From contig NZ_BMVU01000053.1 in the NCBI RefSeq assembly GCF_014650875.1, forward strand, positions 1-46,104: 46,104 bases of DNA. Direction: 5' to 3'. Below are positions 34,138-42,574 of the stretch, in pieces; the stretch's first letter is position 1, and each line of letters begins with the position of its first letter. Under the pieces are notes generated by a model. That model ran no database searches and had not been told where the DNA came from. It was given only the letters and a program-made list of their open reading frames with translations. The stretch comes from Streptomyces minutiscleroticus (GTDB lineage: Bacteria; Actinomycetota; Actinomycetes; Streptomycetales; Streptomycetaceae). The position numbers and the translations under genes are program-made.

Positions 34138-35022
34138 ATGCCGGTTGCGGTCGACACCCGCACCAGGGCCGTCGAGTCGATGCGCCTGGGCGATCACGCC
34201 TTCGCGCACTACGCCGACGACGGCGTCCGCTGGGAGACACTGGCGGCGTTCACCCAGCTCGGGCTCGCCCACGGGGACAGGGTCGTCGTCCTGGCGGATC
34301 CGGCCGTCCCGGACACGCAGGTGCTCGAGCGGCTGGCCGCCTGGTCGCCCGCGGCCGAGGAGGCGGAGTTCCGCGGCCAGCTGCAGATCACCAGCATGCA
34401 CGCGCTCATCCGTCCCCATCGCCGCTTCACCGCCCAGCACCAGATCGACCGCCTGTGGGAGGAGACCGAGCGCGCCCGCCACGAGGGCTACACGGGACTG
34501 CGCTCGTTCGTCGACATGGCGTGGGTCCAGGACTGGGGTATGGACATCGAGGCGGTGATGTACCGCGAGACGCACGCGGACGCCCTCTTCGCCGACCGCA
34601 GCTACGCGGAGGTCTGCGCCTACGACCGCCGCCGCTTCGAGCCGGACGTGCTGGAGGCGATGCGCGTCGGCCACCCGGTGGCCCTACTGGAACGGCCCGG
34701 CGACCTGGCCGCCCACCACAGCATCAACGGCCTGCACCTGATCGGCGACGCCGACGCGGCGACGGCCGCGCAGTTCCAGGCCGCCGTACACGACGCGCTG
34801 GCCGCGGCAGCCACGGCCGACCGCCTGCTGCTGGACCTGACACGCCTGTGCTTCTTGTCCATGACCTGCGCGCGCACCCTGATCAGCCTGGTCGCGGACG
34901 CTCAGGAGTGCCGGCGTGTGGACGTCCGCTGCTCGCCCTTCCACGCGCGCCTGCTGCGGCGCACGGGCGCGGAAGCACTGGGCAATCTCGCTCTGCCTCC
35001 TCCAGGGGGGAACACGCGGTGA
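34138..35022 (+). CDS. MEDS-domain sensor with C-terminal STAS-like domain
   Basis: 294 residues from the ATG at 34138, with a strong GGAGGGGGAGG upstream. MRLGDHAFAHYADDGVRWET to SMHALIRPHRRFTAQHQIDR and YRETHADALFADRSYAEVCA is a MEDS (DcmR-sensory) domain. LLERPGDLAAHHSINGLHLI to DRLLLDLTRLCFLSMTCART is a STAS fold as in anti-sigma-factor antagonists. The usual DSSG phosphorylation loop reads LSMTC, so Thr may be the target or phosphorylation may be lost. It overlaps the following HATPase gene by 4 bp, so the two proteins probably work as a partner-switch pair. Confidence 0.88.
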   Translation: MPVAVDTRTRAVESMRLGDHAFAHYADDGVRWETLAAFTQLGLAHGDRVVVLADPAVPDTQVLERLAAWSPAAEEAEFRGQLQITSMHALIRPHRRFTAQHQIDRLWEETERARHEGYTGLRSFVDMAWVQDWGMDIEAVMYRETHADALFADRSYAEVCAYDRRRFEPDVLEAMRVGHPVALLERPGDLAAHHSINGLHLIGDADAATAAQFQAAVHDALAAAATADRLLLDLTRLCFLSMTCARTLISLVADAQECRRVDVRCSPFHARLLRRTGAEALGNLALPPPGGNTR

Positions 35023-35432
35023 CCACCACCTCGAAGGCTCGGACGTCCTCCGGCAACAGTCCACTGGAGATCGCCTTCACCGCCCCCCTGCTCTCCTACG
35101 TGCGGGCCCGGGTCGGCGCATGGACCGCTCGTGCCGGGCTGCCCGCACAGCGCCGCGAGGAGTTCGTACTCGCCGTCGACGAGGTGGCGTCCAACGCCGT
35201 CCGGCACGGCGGAGGCCACGGACTGCTGAGACTGTACGAACGCCACGGCGCCCTGTACTGCCGGATGTCCGACGAAGGCCCCGGTTTCCCCGGCCGGGTG
35301 ATCGCTCCCGCCGCCACCGCCGAGAGCGGACGGGGCCTGTGGATGGTCCAGCGGCTGACCGACCACCTGGACATCACTGCCGGGGCCACAGGCACCGTCG
35401 TCACCCTTGCTGTCGCCCTCCCCACCCGGTGA
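35019..35432 (+). CDS. RsbW-like serine kinase/anti-sigma-type ATPase (HATPase_c)
   Basis: 137 residues from a GTG overlapping the previous stop (GTGA). EEFVLAVDEVASNAVRHGGG is the N box (Glu55, Asn59). MSDEGPGFPG is the G1 box and ESGRGLWMVQRLTDHLDI the G2 box. It contains only the GHKL ATPase domain, like SpoIIAB/RsbW proteins that phosphorylate STAS partners and sequester sigma factors. The STAS-bearing protein encoded just before it is the obvious partner. No sigma-factor gene is adjacent, so the final target lies elsewhere. Confidence 0.9.
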   Translation: MTTTSKARTSSGNSPLEIAFTAPLLSYVRARVGAWTARAGLPAQRREEFVLAVDEVASNAVRHGGGHGLLRLYERHGALYCRMSDEGPGFPGRVIAPAATAESGRGLWMVQRLTDHLDITAGATGTVVTLAVALPTR

Positions 35433-35584
35433 CCACACCGGCCCCGGCCCTCCCGGCGGCCCGGCCCCCGCCCGTGATGCGCCACCTGGCCAGTGGGGTG
35501 GCAGCGGGGCTTGCGTCCGGTCCGGCTGCACACGAGGAGCGGCGGTGTGCCGCGCGGAGCGGGAAGCCCTCGGCCGGAATCCGT

Positions 35585-36760
35585 TCATGCCGTGCTGCCT
35601 GCCGTAAGCCGCACCTGGAGCCGGTAGCCGCCCTCGGGGGTGGGACCGCAGCTCACGTTCCCGCCCAGGAGGGCGGCGCGCTGGCGCAGGCCGGCCAGGC
35701 CGTGGTGGGCGCTGGGCAGGTCAAGTGCGGGCCGGGTGGGAGGCGTGTTGGTGACGGTGACGTCGACGATGCCGTCCTGGCAGGTGATGTGCACGCGTGC
35801 CGTCGCGCCGGGGGCGTGTTTGCGTACGTTCGTCAGGGCCTCCTGGACGGTGCGGTAGACGGCCCGCTGGACGGCCGGCGGCAGGGTGTCGGGCAGGTCG
35901 GCGTCCAGCTCGGCGCCGATACCGCTGGTGTCGACCAGGTGGTGCAGATCGGCGAGGGAGGGCTGGGGGGTCAGCTCGGTGGGCCGACTGCCCGAGTCCC
36001 TCAGCACACTGACCATGTACCGCAGTTCGTCCAGGGTCTGCGTACTGAGCCGGCGGATGGTGGCCGCGGTGCGCCGGGCCGCCGGGTCGCTGCCGCCGAC
36101 CTGCAGGGCTCCGGCCTGCACGGCGATCAGGCTGACCTGATGGGAGACCACGTCGTGCATCTCCCGCGCCAGCTGGGCCCGTTCCTTGGCCAGCACGTTC
36201 TGTGTCATCAGCAGCTGCTCGTGCTCGCGCGCCCGCGAGATCTCCCACAGTCGTTGCGACAGCTCGCGCCGGGCCTGGACGAGCTGGCCGAGGAACACCG
36301 GCGCGGCCGCGGTAGCCAGCGTGGCGGTGAGCTCGACGAGGCTGTAGGCCTCGGACAGCTCCGCCGCGTCGATGTCCGTCCACGGCCAGGGCAGAAAGCT
36401 GCTGATGCTGAACGCCAGCGCGCACCCGCCCAGCAACACGCGGTGGCGGCTGACGGAGGACAGTGTGTACAGGGCGATCAGCGCGGCCCACACGGCGTCG
36501 GTGACCAGGGCGGTGGGCAGCGTCAGCAGGAAGGCCGCCAGCGGCAGGCAGCGGCGCAGGACCAGGGCGAACGCGGCCAGCAGGGCGCAGCCCATCGCCA
36601 GGCTCTCCTCCACGTCGACATTGGCCCATACGTTGACCAGTGAGGCCGCCACCAGTGCGGCGTCCAGCGGTGGGCCGTATATGCGGCGGGCCCTGTCACC
36701 GGCGGGCCGTGCCGCGGTGGACGTGGCGGCCGGGTCGTAGACGGTTCCTGCATGACTCAC
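35585..36760 (-). CDS. Orphan NarL-type sensor histidine kinase (HisKA_3)
   Basis: 391 residues from the GTG at 36760 (GCGGAG 6 nt upstream). About four or five membrane helices lie in residues 33-165 with very short loops, so sensing is probably within the membrane. ERAQLAREMHDVVSHQVSLI carries phospho-acceptor His202. VQEALTNVRKHAPGATARVH is the N box and SAHHGLAGLRQRAALLGG the G2 region. It should phosphorylate a LuxR/NarL-type response regulator, but none is adjacent. It is convergent with the MEDS/HATPase pair. Confidence 0.9.
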   Translation of the reverse strand: MSHAGTVYDPAATSTAARPAGDRARRIYGPPLDAALVAASLVNVWANVDVEESLAMGCALLAAFALVLRRCLPLAAFLLTLPTALVTDAVWAALIALYTLSSVSRHRVLLGGCALAFSISSFLPWPWTDIDAAELSEAYSLVELTATLATAAAPVFLGQLVQARRELSQRLWEISRAREHEQLLMTQNVLAKERAQLAREMHDVVSHQVSLIAVQAGALQVGGSDPAARRTAATIRRLSTQTLDELRYMVSVLRDSGSRPTELTPQPSLADLHHLVDTSGIGAELDADLPDTLPPAVQRAVYRTVQEALTNVRKHAPGATARVHITCQDGIVDVTVTNTPPTRPALDLPSAHHGLAGLRQRAALLGGNVSCGPTPEGGYRLQVRLTAGSTA

Positions 36761-37710
36761 GCGCACTCCGCTCGTCGTTGTCGTACGTTGTCCGTTGCGT
36801 ATCACCGCACAGGTCCTGGGGTGGAGCCGTCGCGGGTCCTCTTCCGCCGACTGGCCGGAACGCTCCGGCCGACTGTCGGAGATGTTCCGGTCAGGTGGCG
36901 ACAATCCTTTGCCCGTGCGGCCGGTTTTCTTCGACGGGGTTCCGGACAGGACACGCGCGGTGCGGCGCAGGTCCTGAACCGCCTGCCTCCACGCTCCGCG
37001 GGGGCGTGCGACGGCACCCGGCCCGGCGGGGCCGTGAGCGAGCCGGCAGGGTGTTCCGTTCCTGTGTACCCGGGCGGCTCAGGTCGCGGCGGGCGCGGCC
37101 GCCACACGCTGCTCCCTCACGCGGACTGCCCGGGCGCGGTCGTGCCACAGAGGGTGTGACCACCCCGCCGCCGCCCCTCGGCGGCCCGGTCCGCGACCGA
37201 ACCCCGGCCCGCGTCCGGCGCGACCGGGCAAGGACCGCTGCCAGGAGACACCGCAGCACCACATCTCCGCCGTACGGGGCGGCACACCGGGGGCAGGCGC
37301 CCGCCTCGGCGGACACGTCCGGCCTCGTCCGGCACGCACTGCCCGCACACCCCGCCCCCGCGGCGGAGCGCTACGGCCCCTGCGGTCGACGGCACCACCC
37401 CTTCACGAGCACACCGTGTCCAGCGGAGCCGGGCACGCCACCTTCCGGCTTCCTCGACCACGGCCTCGGCCGCGCGGCCGGACGGCCCCGCATGAGCCGT
37501 ACGGCCCCCGACAGCCCGTCCCCGCGGCGCGCCGTCGACGCGACGCTCGCGGAGGAAGGACGGACAGGGACCGGAGGCGGGACCGTGCGCACGCCCGTCA
37601 TGGCCGGAGCCGACGGATCCACCGATCGCCGATGCGGCGGCACCCGCGGTGCGAGGCGGTGCCGTACGAAAACTTGCGACAGCTTCGGGGAGCTTTCGTT
37701 GTGCTGCCCA
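36761..37710. other. Long region (950 bp) without a recognised gene
   Basis: All six frames are rich in Arg, Pro and Gly with no family motif, no signal peptide and no clear ribosome sites. The last part carries the mannanase promoter. It may be a decayed gene or spacer. Confidence 0.4.
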
Positions 37711-37712
37711 TA

Positions 37713-37755
37713 TTGACGTGTCCCTGATTGACGTGCCTGTATGGGAGCGCTCCCA
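37713..37755 (+). promoter_or_regulatory. Mannanase promoter with CebR box
   Basis: TTGACG at 37713-37718 with CTGTAT at 37737-37742 (18-bp spacer) is a plausible sigma-70-type promoter. A second TTGACG lies at 37728-37733. TGGGAGCGCTCCCA at 37742-37755 is the perfect 14-bp palindrome known as the CebR operator of Streptomyces cellulase genes. It overlaps the -10 end and start site, and ends 55 bp before the GTG. Repression released by cello-oligosaccharides is expected from the known system. Confidence 0.85.
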
Positions 37756-37810
37756 CACCTACAAGGCCCCTCAGCCACCCGCTTCCTCCGCCTCACTCCC
37801 TGGAGCCGCA

Positions 37811-39469
37811 GTGAGATCCACGAGAAGCACGACACCCAGGAGTCCGGCGACCGTCCTACTGACGGCCCTGGCCACACTCCTCGGGCTGCTGACCCTCCTC
37901 TCGCCTCCCGCGCAGGCCGCCGCCACGTCCTCAAGGGCCGCCGCCACCGGCCTGCACATCAGCAATGGGAGGCTGCTCGAACGCAACGGCAACGACTTCG
38001 TGATGCGCGGCGTCAACCACGCCCACACCTGGTACCCGGGCGAGACCCGGTCGCTGGCCGACATCAAGGCGCTCGGCGCCAACACCGTGCGGGTCGTCCT
38101 GTCCGACGGCCACCGCTGGAGCCGGAACAGTGCGGAGGACGTCGCGGCGGTCGTCGCCGACTGCAAGAAGAACCGCCTGATCTGCGTCCTGGAGGTGCAC
38201 GACACCACCGGCTACGGGGAGGACGCCGCCGCGGGCACGCTCGACCACGCCGCCGACTACTGGATCAGCCTCAAGAGCGTCCTGGCCGGCCAGGAGGACT
38301 ACGTCGTCATCAACATCGGCAACGAGCCCTGGGGCAACACCGACCCGGCCGGATGGACCGCCCCGACGACCGCCGCGGTCCAGAAGCTGCGTGCCGCCGG
38401 ATTCCAGCACACGATCATGGTGGACGCGCCGAACTGGGGCCAGGACTGGCAGGGCGTCATGCGCGCCGACGCCCGGGCCGTCCACGACGCCGACACCACC
38501 GGCAACCTGCTGTTCTCGATCCACATGTACAGCGTCTTCGACACCGCCGCGGAGATCACGGACTACCTCGACGCCTTCGTCTCCGCCCGGCTCCCCATCG
38601 TCATCGGCGAGTTCGGCGGCCCCGCCGACCAGTACGGCGACCCGGACGAGAACACCATGATGGCCGCCGCCGAACAGCTCGGCCTCGGCTACCTGGCCTG
38701 GTCCTGGAGCGGCAACACCGATCCGGTCCTCGACCTCGCGATCGACTTCGACCCGGCGCGGCTCAGCTCCTGGGGCGAGCGCGTCTTCCACGGCGCGAAC
38801 GGCATCGCGCAGACGTCCCGCGAGGCCACGGTCTTCGGCGGTACCGCCCCCGACACCCGGGCCCCGACCGCCCCGGGCACTCCGGCCGCGTCGGACGTCT
38901 CCGCCACCTCCGTCACCCTGACCTGGCCCGCCGCCACGGACGACGTCGGCGTCACCGGCTACGACGTGGTCCGTGTCAACGGCACTGCGGAGACCACGGC
39001 CGCCTCCAGCACGAGCACGTCGGTCACCGTCTCCTCCCTCACCGCGGCCACGGCGTACACCTTCGCGGTCTACGCCAAGGACGCGGCAGGCAACCGGTCC
39101 CCGCGTTCGGCCACCGTCACCGTCGGGACCAGCGCCGGCACGCCCGGCGGAAGCTGCTCCGTCGGTTACCGCGTCACCGCTTCCTGGCCCGGCGGGTTCC
39201 AGGGCGAGATCGCCATCCGCAACACCGGCACGGCGACGATCAGCGGCTGGACCCTGGCCTTCGCCTTCCCCGCCGGCCAGACCGTCAGCAACATGTGGGG
39301 CGGCACCCCGGCCCAGAACGGTTCCTCCGTGACGGTGGCCGCGGCGTCGTACACGTCGACGATCTCCGCGGGCTCCTCGGTCACGGTCGGCTTCACGGGT
39401 ACGGCGTCGACGGCCAACCCCGCGCCCACGTCGTTCACGCTCAACGGCTCGGCGTGCGCGACCGGGTGA
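37811..39469 (+). CDS. manA: Secreted beta-1,4-mannanase: GH5 (subfamily 8-like) with FnIII and CBM2
   Basis: 552 residues from the GTG at 37811 (GGAG 5 nt upstream). A signal peptide with Arg-rich start and LLTALATLLGLLTLL core ends near AQA-AA (about 37). The catalytic domain (about 46-345) contains MRGVNHAHTWYPG, LEVHDTTGYGED, acid/base Glu172 in INIGNEPWGN and nucleophile Glu267 in IVIGEFGG, all very close to the mannanase ManA of S. lividans as I recall it. A fibronectin III domain (353-438) and a family 2 cellulose-binding module (449-552, Cys449/Cys549) follow. It cuts mannan while held on cellulose. A CebR box controls it. Confidence 0.93.
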   Translation: MRSTRSTTPRSPATVLLTALATLLGLLTLLSPPAQAAATSSRAAATGLHISNGRLLERNGNDFVMRGVNHAHTWYPGETRSLADIKALGANTVRVVLSDGHRWSRNSAEDVAAVVADCKKNRLICVLEVHDTTGYGEDAAAGTLDHAADYWISLKSVLAGQEDYVVINIGNEPWGNTDPAGWTAPTTAAVQKLRAAGFQHTIMVDAPNWGQDWQGVMRADARAVHDADTTGNLLFSIHMYSVFDTAAEITDYLDAFVSARLPIVIGEFGGPADQYGDPDENTMMAAAEQLGLGYLAWSWSGNTDPVLDLAIDFDPARLSSWGERVFHGANGIAQTSREATVFGGTAPDTRAPTAPGTPAASDVSATSVTLTWPAATDDVGVTGYDVVRVNGTAETTAASSTSTSVTVSSLTAATAYTFAVYAKDAAGNRSPRSATVTVGTSAGTPGGSCSVGYRVTASWPGGFQGEIAIRNTGTATISGWTLAFAFPAGQTVSNMWGGTPAQNGSSVTVAAASYTSTISAGSSVTVGFTGTASTANPAPTSFTLNGSACATG

Positions 39470-39578
39470 GGGACCGCGGACCGCGTGCCCGAGACGGCCC
39501 GGCCGGACCCCGCCCCGGCGTGACGGCGATCCCGTAGGGACCGCTGCCGGCCGAAGGGGAGACCCTGTCCGTCGTCGG

Positions 39579-39635
39579 CGGGAGGGCTCTCCGTACCTCG
39601 CCGGGGCACCGGGCCGAGGACGGAGGGCCCTCCCG
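39579..39635 (+). terminator. Stem-loop downstream of the mannanase gene
   Basis: CGGGAGGGCTCTCCG (39579-39593) pairs with CGGAGGGCCCTCCCG (39621-39635), one mismatch, with a 27-nt loop, 110 nt after the stop. No U-tract follows, so the terminator role is tentative. Confidence 0.45.
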
Positions 39636-39699
39636 CGTACGCCCTCAAGGTGTCATCCCCTCGCAGGGGTTCCCGCCGCGTGCGGCCGCCGCGCGGGCG

Positions 39700-39790
39700 T
39701 CAGTGGGTCTCGACGGCGTCGTCCATGCGCGTCAGCGCCTCGTCCACGGTCGCGTCCCCCGAGAAGAGCTGGGGAGCACGGCTCCCCCGC
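39700..39790 (-). pseudogene. C-terminal remnant of an ABC solute-binding protein (tentative)
   Basis: The minus frame ending at the TGA at 39700 reads QLFSGDATVDEALTRMDDAV ETH. The pattern GxxTVDEALxRMDxAV resembles the last helix of sugar-type extracellular solute-binding proteins. Upstream on the same strand come a 26-bp palindrome and a LacI-type site instead of the rest of the gene, as if nearly all of the coding region had been deleted. The assignment rests on about 25 residues. Confidence 0.35.
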
Positions 39791-39799
39791 CGCTCGTCG

Positions 39800-39825
39800 C
39801 ACCGCGTAGATCGATCTACGCGGTG
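39800..39825. repeat. 26-bp perfect palindrome
   Basis: The sequence starts CACCGCGTAGATC and its second half is the exact reverse complement; the centre is TAGATCGATCTA. It could be a dimeric repressor operator with a central CG, as in LacI-family sites, or a short cruciform. There is no loop, so it is not a transcription terminator of the usual type. Confidence 0.7.
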
Positions 39826-39871
39826 ACGGCCCTCACCGTAGGGTGTTGGCCGGACGGCGACAATGCCTTGG

Positions 39872-39886
39872 GTAAAAACGTTTCAC
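39872..39886 (-). promoter_or_regulatory. LacI/GalR-type operator-like site
   Basis: GTAAAAACGTTTCAC has the central AAACGTTT typical of LacI-family operators (consensus TGAAACGTTTCA-like). It is A/T-rich in a very G+C-rich setting and lies upstream of the solute-binding-protein remnant on the minus strand. Inferred from motif only. Confidence 0.5.
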
Positions 39887-39910
39887 GCGCATCTCGCACC
39901 GCAATGGGCT

Positions 39911-39944
39911 GCGCCCCTCTCCGCTCGGCCCGCGAGAGGGGCGC
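39911..39944. terminator. Perfect 11-bp stem-loop
   Basis: GCGCCCCTCTC (39911-39921) pairs with GAGAGGGGCGC (39934-39944), with a 12-nt loop. It is a strong hairpin without a clear U-tract, in a region without a complete gene. It may be the end of a lost transcription unit. Confidence 0.5.
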
Positions 39945-39982
39945 CCCTGTGTGCTCGACCGGTGCGCTCGTTGACAGTGCCC

Positions 39983-40050
39983 CAGTGCCGGGGCAGTGCG
40001 CTTGACGAGGGTGTCTCAGTGCCGGGGTGCAGTGCGCTTGCTGAGGCTGC
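39983..40050. repeat. Imperfect 34-bp tandem duplication
   Basis: CAGTGCCGGGG-CAGTGCGCTTG at 39983 recurs as CAGTGCCGGGGTGCAGTGCGCTTG at 40017. Each copy is followed by a related (GA/CTGA)GG segment. The rest of the gap to 40185 has no recognised gene. Confidence 0.55.
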
Positions 40051-40185
40051 CCCGATGCGGAGCGCAGGACGCCTGCGGCGCAGAACCGAACGACCCGGTA
40101 CTCAGGGCACGCCGGCGCCTCCGCTCAGTCCGGCACGGGCGGGAGTCCCCACCGGATCCGTGGCGGCCCGACGCGCATGTCGGCC

Positions 40186-41124
40186 TCATGCGGAGTGCGG
40201 CTGAAGGGACAGCGCTTCGGCGTAGAAGCTCTCCAGCCTCGTCACCGCCTGACCCACGTATGCGGGTCGGTCGTACAGGTCGTAGTGGCTCGCTCCGTCG
40301 ATGACGTGGAGGTCCTTCCTGCCCGGCGCCCGCCGGTACAGGTCCACTCCTTCCTGGTAGGAGCCGAACTCGCCGGCCTCGCTTCCCACGATGACCTGGA
40401 GGGGCTGCGTCAGCAGTTCTTCGACCAGGTGGAAGGCGTCGAACCCGATGACGTCGGCCACGCTGGTGAACCGCAGCCGGTTGTCCGACCGCGGGTGCCG
40501 TCCTCGTGGCGTGCGGTAGTAGTCGACGGCTTCCAAGGCGTCCGGCTCCGTCACCCCCGCCGCGGCGGCCTCCTGGGGGCTGTCCGGGATCCACCGGGTG
40601 ATCAGGGGAGCCCCACCGCGTGCTTCGAGCGTGCGCTGCCGGCCGACCGCCTCGAGCATCTCGGCGACCGAGTCAGGTCCGCCCGCGCGGCGTGCCCGGC
40701 CGATGTTCACCGCGGCCACGACACCGACCGCGCGGATCCGGTGATCGGTCATGGCGGCGTTCACCGCATATCCGCCACCAGCGCAGATGCCCAGTACACC
40801 GATCTTCGACTCGTCGACGTGGTCCAGTGTGGTCAGGAAGTCCACCGCGCAGCGGATGTCCTCCACCCGTGCAGCCGGCACCTCTGCGTGCCGCGGCTCA
40901 CCGCCGCTCTCCCCCTGGCCGGAGGCGTCGAAGGCGAGCGTCACGAAGCCCTTCGACGCCATCTGCCGGGCGTACAGGCCCGCGGTCTGCTCCTTGACTC
41001 CGCTGCCGGGATGGACACAGACCAGGGCGGCGTGCTTCGTGTGCGCACGGGCATCGAAGCCCGGGGGCAGAAAGACCTGTCCGGCCATGGTGATCCCGCC
41101 GTTCCTGAATGTGACGTTGTGCAT
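40186..41124 (-). CDS. Alpha/beta hydrolase with Cys nucleophile motif (dienelactone-hydrolase/YcjY-like)
   Basis: 312 residues from the ATG at 41124. ALVCVHPGSGVKEQTAGLYA is the oxyanion region. GVLGICAGGGYAVNAA is the nucleophile elbow with Cys114 in place of Ser, as in dienelactone hydrolases. VIVGSEAGEFGSYQEG carries the acid region and VIDGASHYDLYDRPAYV the His. The family includes UPF0255/YcjY-type hydrolases of unknown substrate. It is divergent from an AraC-type regulator with a 155-bp gap, so the regulator probably controls it. Confidence 0.87.
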   Translation of the reverse strand: MHNVTFRNGGITMAGQVFLPPGFDARAHTKHAALVCVHPGSGVKEQTAGLYARQMASKGFVTLAFDASGQGESGGEPRHAEVPAARVEDIRCAVDFLTTLDHVDESKIGVLGICAGGGYAVNAAMTDHRIRAVGVVAAVNIGRARRAGGPDSVAEMLEAVGRQRTLEARGGAPLITRWIPDSPQEAAAAGVTEPDALEAVDYYRTPRGRHPRSDNRLRFTSVADVIGFDAFHLVEELLTQPLQVIVGSEAGEFGSYQEGVDLYRRAPGRKDLHVIDGASHYDLYDRPAYVGQAVTRLESFYAEALSLQPHSA

Positions 41125-41279
41125 GGGGCCGCCTGTCCCTACAGCGTCGCCCGGAGTGGCGAGCGGCCGCCGGGCGCACGCGGGAATGTGGTGTGCAGCC
41201 GCTCCAGTACCTACCCTCTCCCCCATGTGATGGACTGTGAATGCTCCAGGGTCCTCGGTTCTTGCGCTAGAGTCCGCTG

Positions 41280-42272
41280 ATGACGCCGGACCCACTGACG
41301 CAGATGCTCACCCTGGTCAAAGCGCGCTGCACGCTGGCAGGGGGTTTCCGGGCGCACGGGGAGTGGTCGTACCGGTTCCAGGAGTCCACGGTGGTCAAGC
41401 TCAATGCCATCGTCCGCGGATCCTGCTGGCTCATCGCGGACAGCGCATCCCCGGTGAGGCTGAAGGCCGGTGACGCGGTCGTCCTCAACCGAGTCCGGTC
41501 CGTCGTTCTCTGCACGTCCCCCGACCTGCGTCCGGCCGAGGGCGCCGACCGGCCCGCGCAGGCCGTCGGGGACCTCGCCTCCGACGGCGGACCGGACGAG
41601 GTGGCCCTGATCGGCTGCCATGTGGAGCTCGACGCCGCGGCGGACGAGGTCTTCACCTCGGCACTGCCCGCGGTCACGCACGTAGGACCGTCGAGCAGCG
41701 AGGCGGCGGAAATGCGGCGTCTGATCGAGCGCATCGGCCAGGAGACGGCCGGCATGCGCCCCGGAGCGGGCTTCGCCGCCGATCAGCACGCTCAACTGCT
41801 CCTGCTGGAGGTCCTGCGCCTCTGCCTGGACGACGAGAACCTCACCCGACGCGGCTGGCTGCGCCTGTTCGCGGACCAGCACCTGCGTCCCGCGGTGGCC
41901 CTCATGCACCAGGAGCCGTCCCGCCGCTGGAGCCTTCCCGAACTGGCGGCCGCGGCGGGGATGTCACGCAGCCACTTCGCGCACCGCTTCCGCGAGGTCG
42001 CCGGCGAGCCGCCGCTGACCTACCTGACACACTTCCGGATCCATCTGGCCAAACAGGCTCTGCGCGAATCGGACACCACTCTCGCCGTCCTGGCCGCACG
42101 CCTGGGCTACGCCTCCGAAAGCTCCTTCAGCCACGCCTTCGCCCGTACCACCGGGTTCACTCCCGGCGGGTACCGGCGTGCCACGAACCCCTCCCGGTCG
42201 CGATCGGGTGCCGGACGCCCCGGCGAAGACCCGGCGGTCGACCGCCAGGGCGTCGTCCGGCTCCGGGAGTAG
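41280..42272 (+). CDS. AraC-family transcriptional regulator with cupin-type sensor domain
   Basis: 330 residues. GGFRAHGEWSYRFQESTVVK with GSCWLIADSASPVRLKAGDA and VVLNRVRSVVLCTSPDL is a cupin_6 (AraC_binding-like) domain. PAVALMHQEPSRRWSLPELA, MSRSHFAHRFREVAGEPPLT and YLTHFRIHLAKQALRESDTT then ARLGYASESSFSHAFARTTG form the two C-terminal helix-turn-helix units. In relatives such proteins activate a neighbouring oxidoreductase or hydrolase gene; here the divergent alpha/beta hydrolase is the likely target. A short Pro/Arg tail ends the protein. Confidence 0.92.
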   Translation: MTPDPLTQMLTLVKARCTLAGGFRAHGEWSYRFQESTVVKLNAIVRGSCWLIADSASPVRLKAGDAVVLNRVRSVVLCTSPDLRPAEGADRPAQAVGDLASDGGPDEVALIGCHVELDAAADEVFTSALPAVTHVGPSSSEAAEMRRLIERIGQETAGMRPGAGFAADQHAQLLLLEVLRLCLDDENLTRRGWLRLFADQHLRPAVALMHQEPSRRWSLPELAAAAGMSRSHFAHRFREVAGEPPLTYLTHFRIHLAKQALRESDTTLAVLAARLGYASESSFSHAFARTTGFTPGGYRRATNPSRSRSGAGRPGEDPAVDRQGVVRLRE

Positions 42273-42574
42273 CCCGCATCCGTACGCCACGGGGACGACG
42301 AGGCGGCGAACGCGGTCGGCTCGTCCACTCGCGCACCCCAGTGTCAGTGGGGTGGCCGCCGGAAGGGTGGGGGCGGTCGTCCCGGCCGGACCGGGCGTCC
42401 GGTGTGCGCGTCGCCCTGATGCCGGACAGCGTTCCGCTGAGCGGGCCGCGCCTCATCGAGTGGCTGTGCGCCCGCATTGAACCTTTCGGGCTTTTTACGG
42501 GAAATCTCATGACGGGGTTGTCCGACCTGTCACCGCATCCCCCGCGCTCATGCCGCTTCCGTGAGAGGACCACC

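Noticed and set aside
37741..39537. Plus-strand frame of 598 codons overlapping the mannanase
   Set aside because: Out of frame with the GH5/CBM2 protein and Arg/His-rich; no family features.
39579..39635. Possible CRISPR-like or tandem repeat near the mannanase end
   Set aside because: It is a single inverted repeat, not a spaced direct repeat array.
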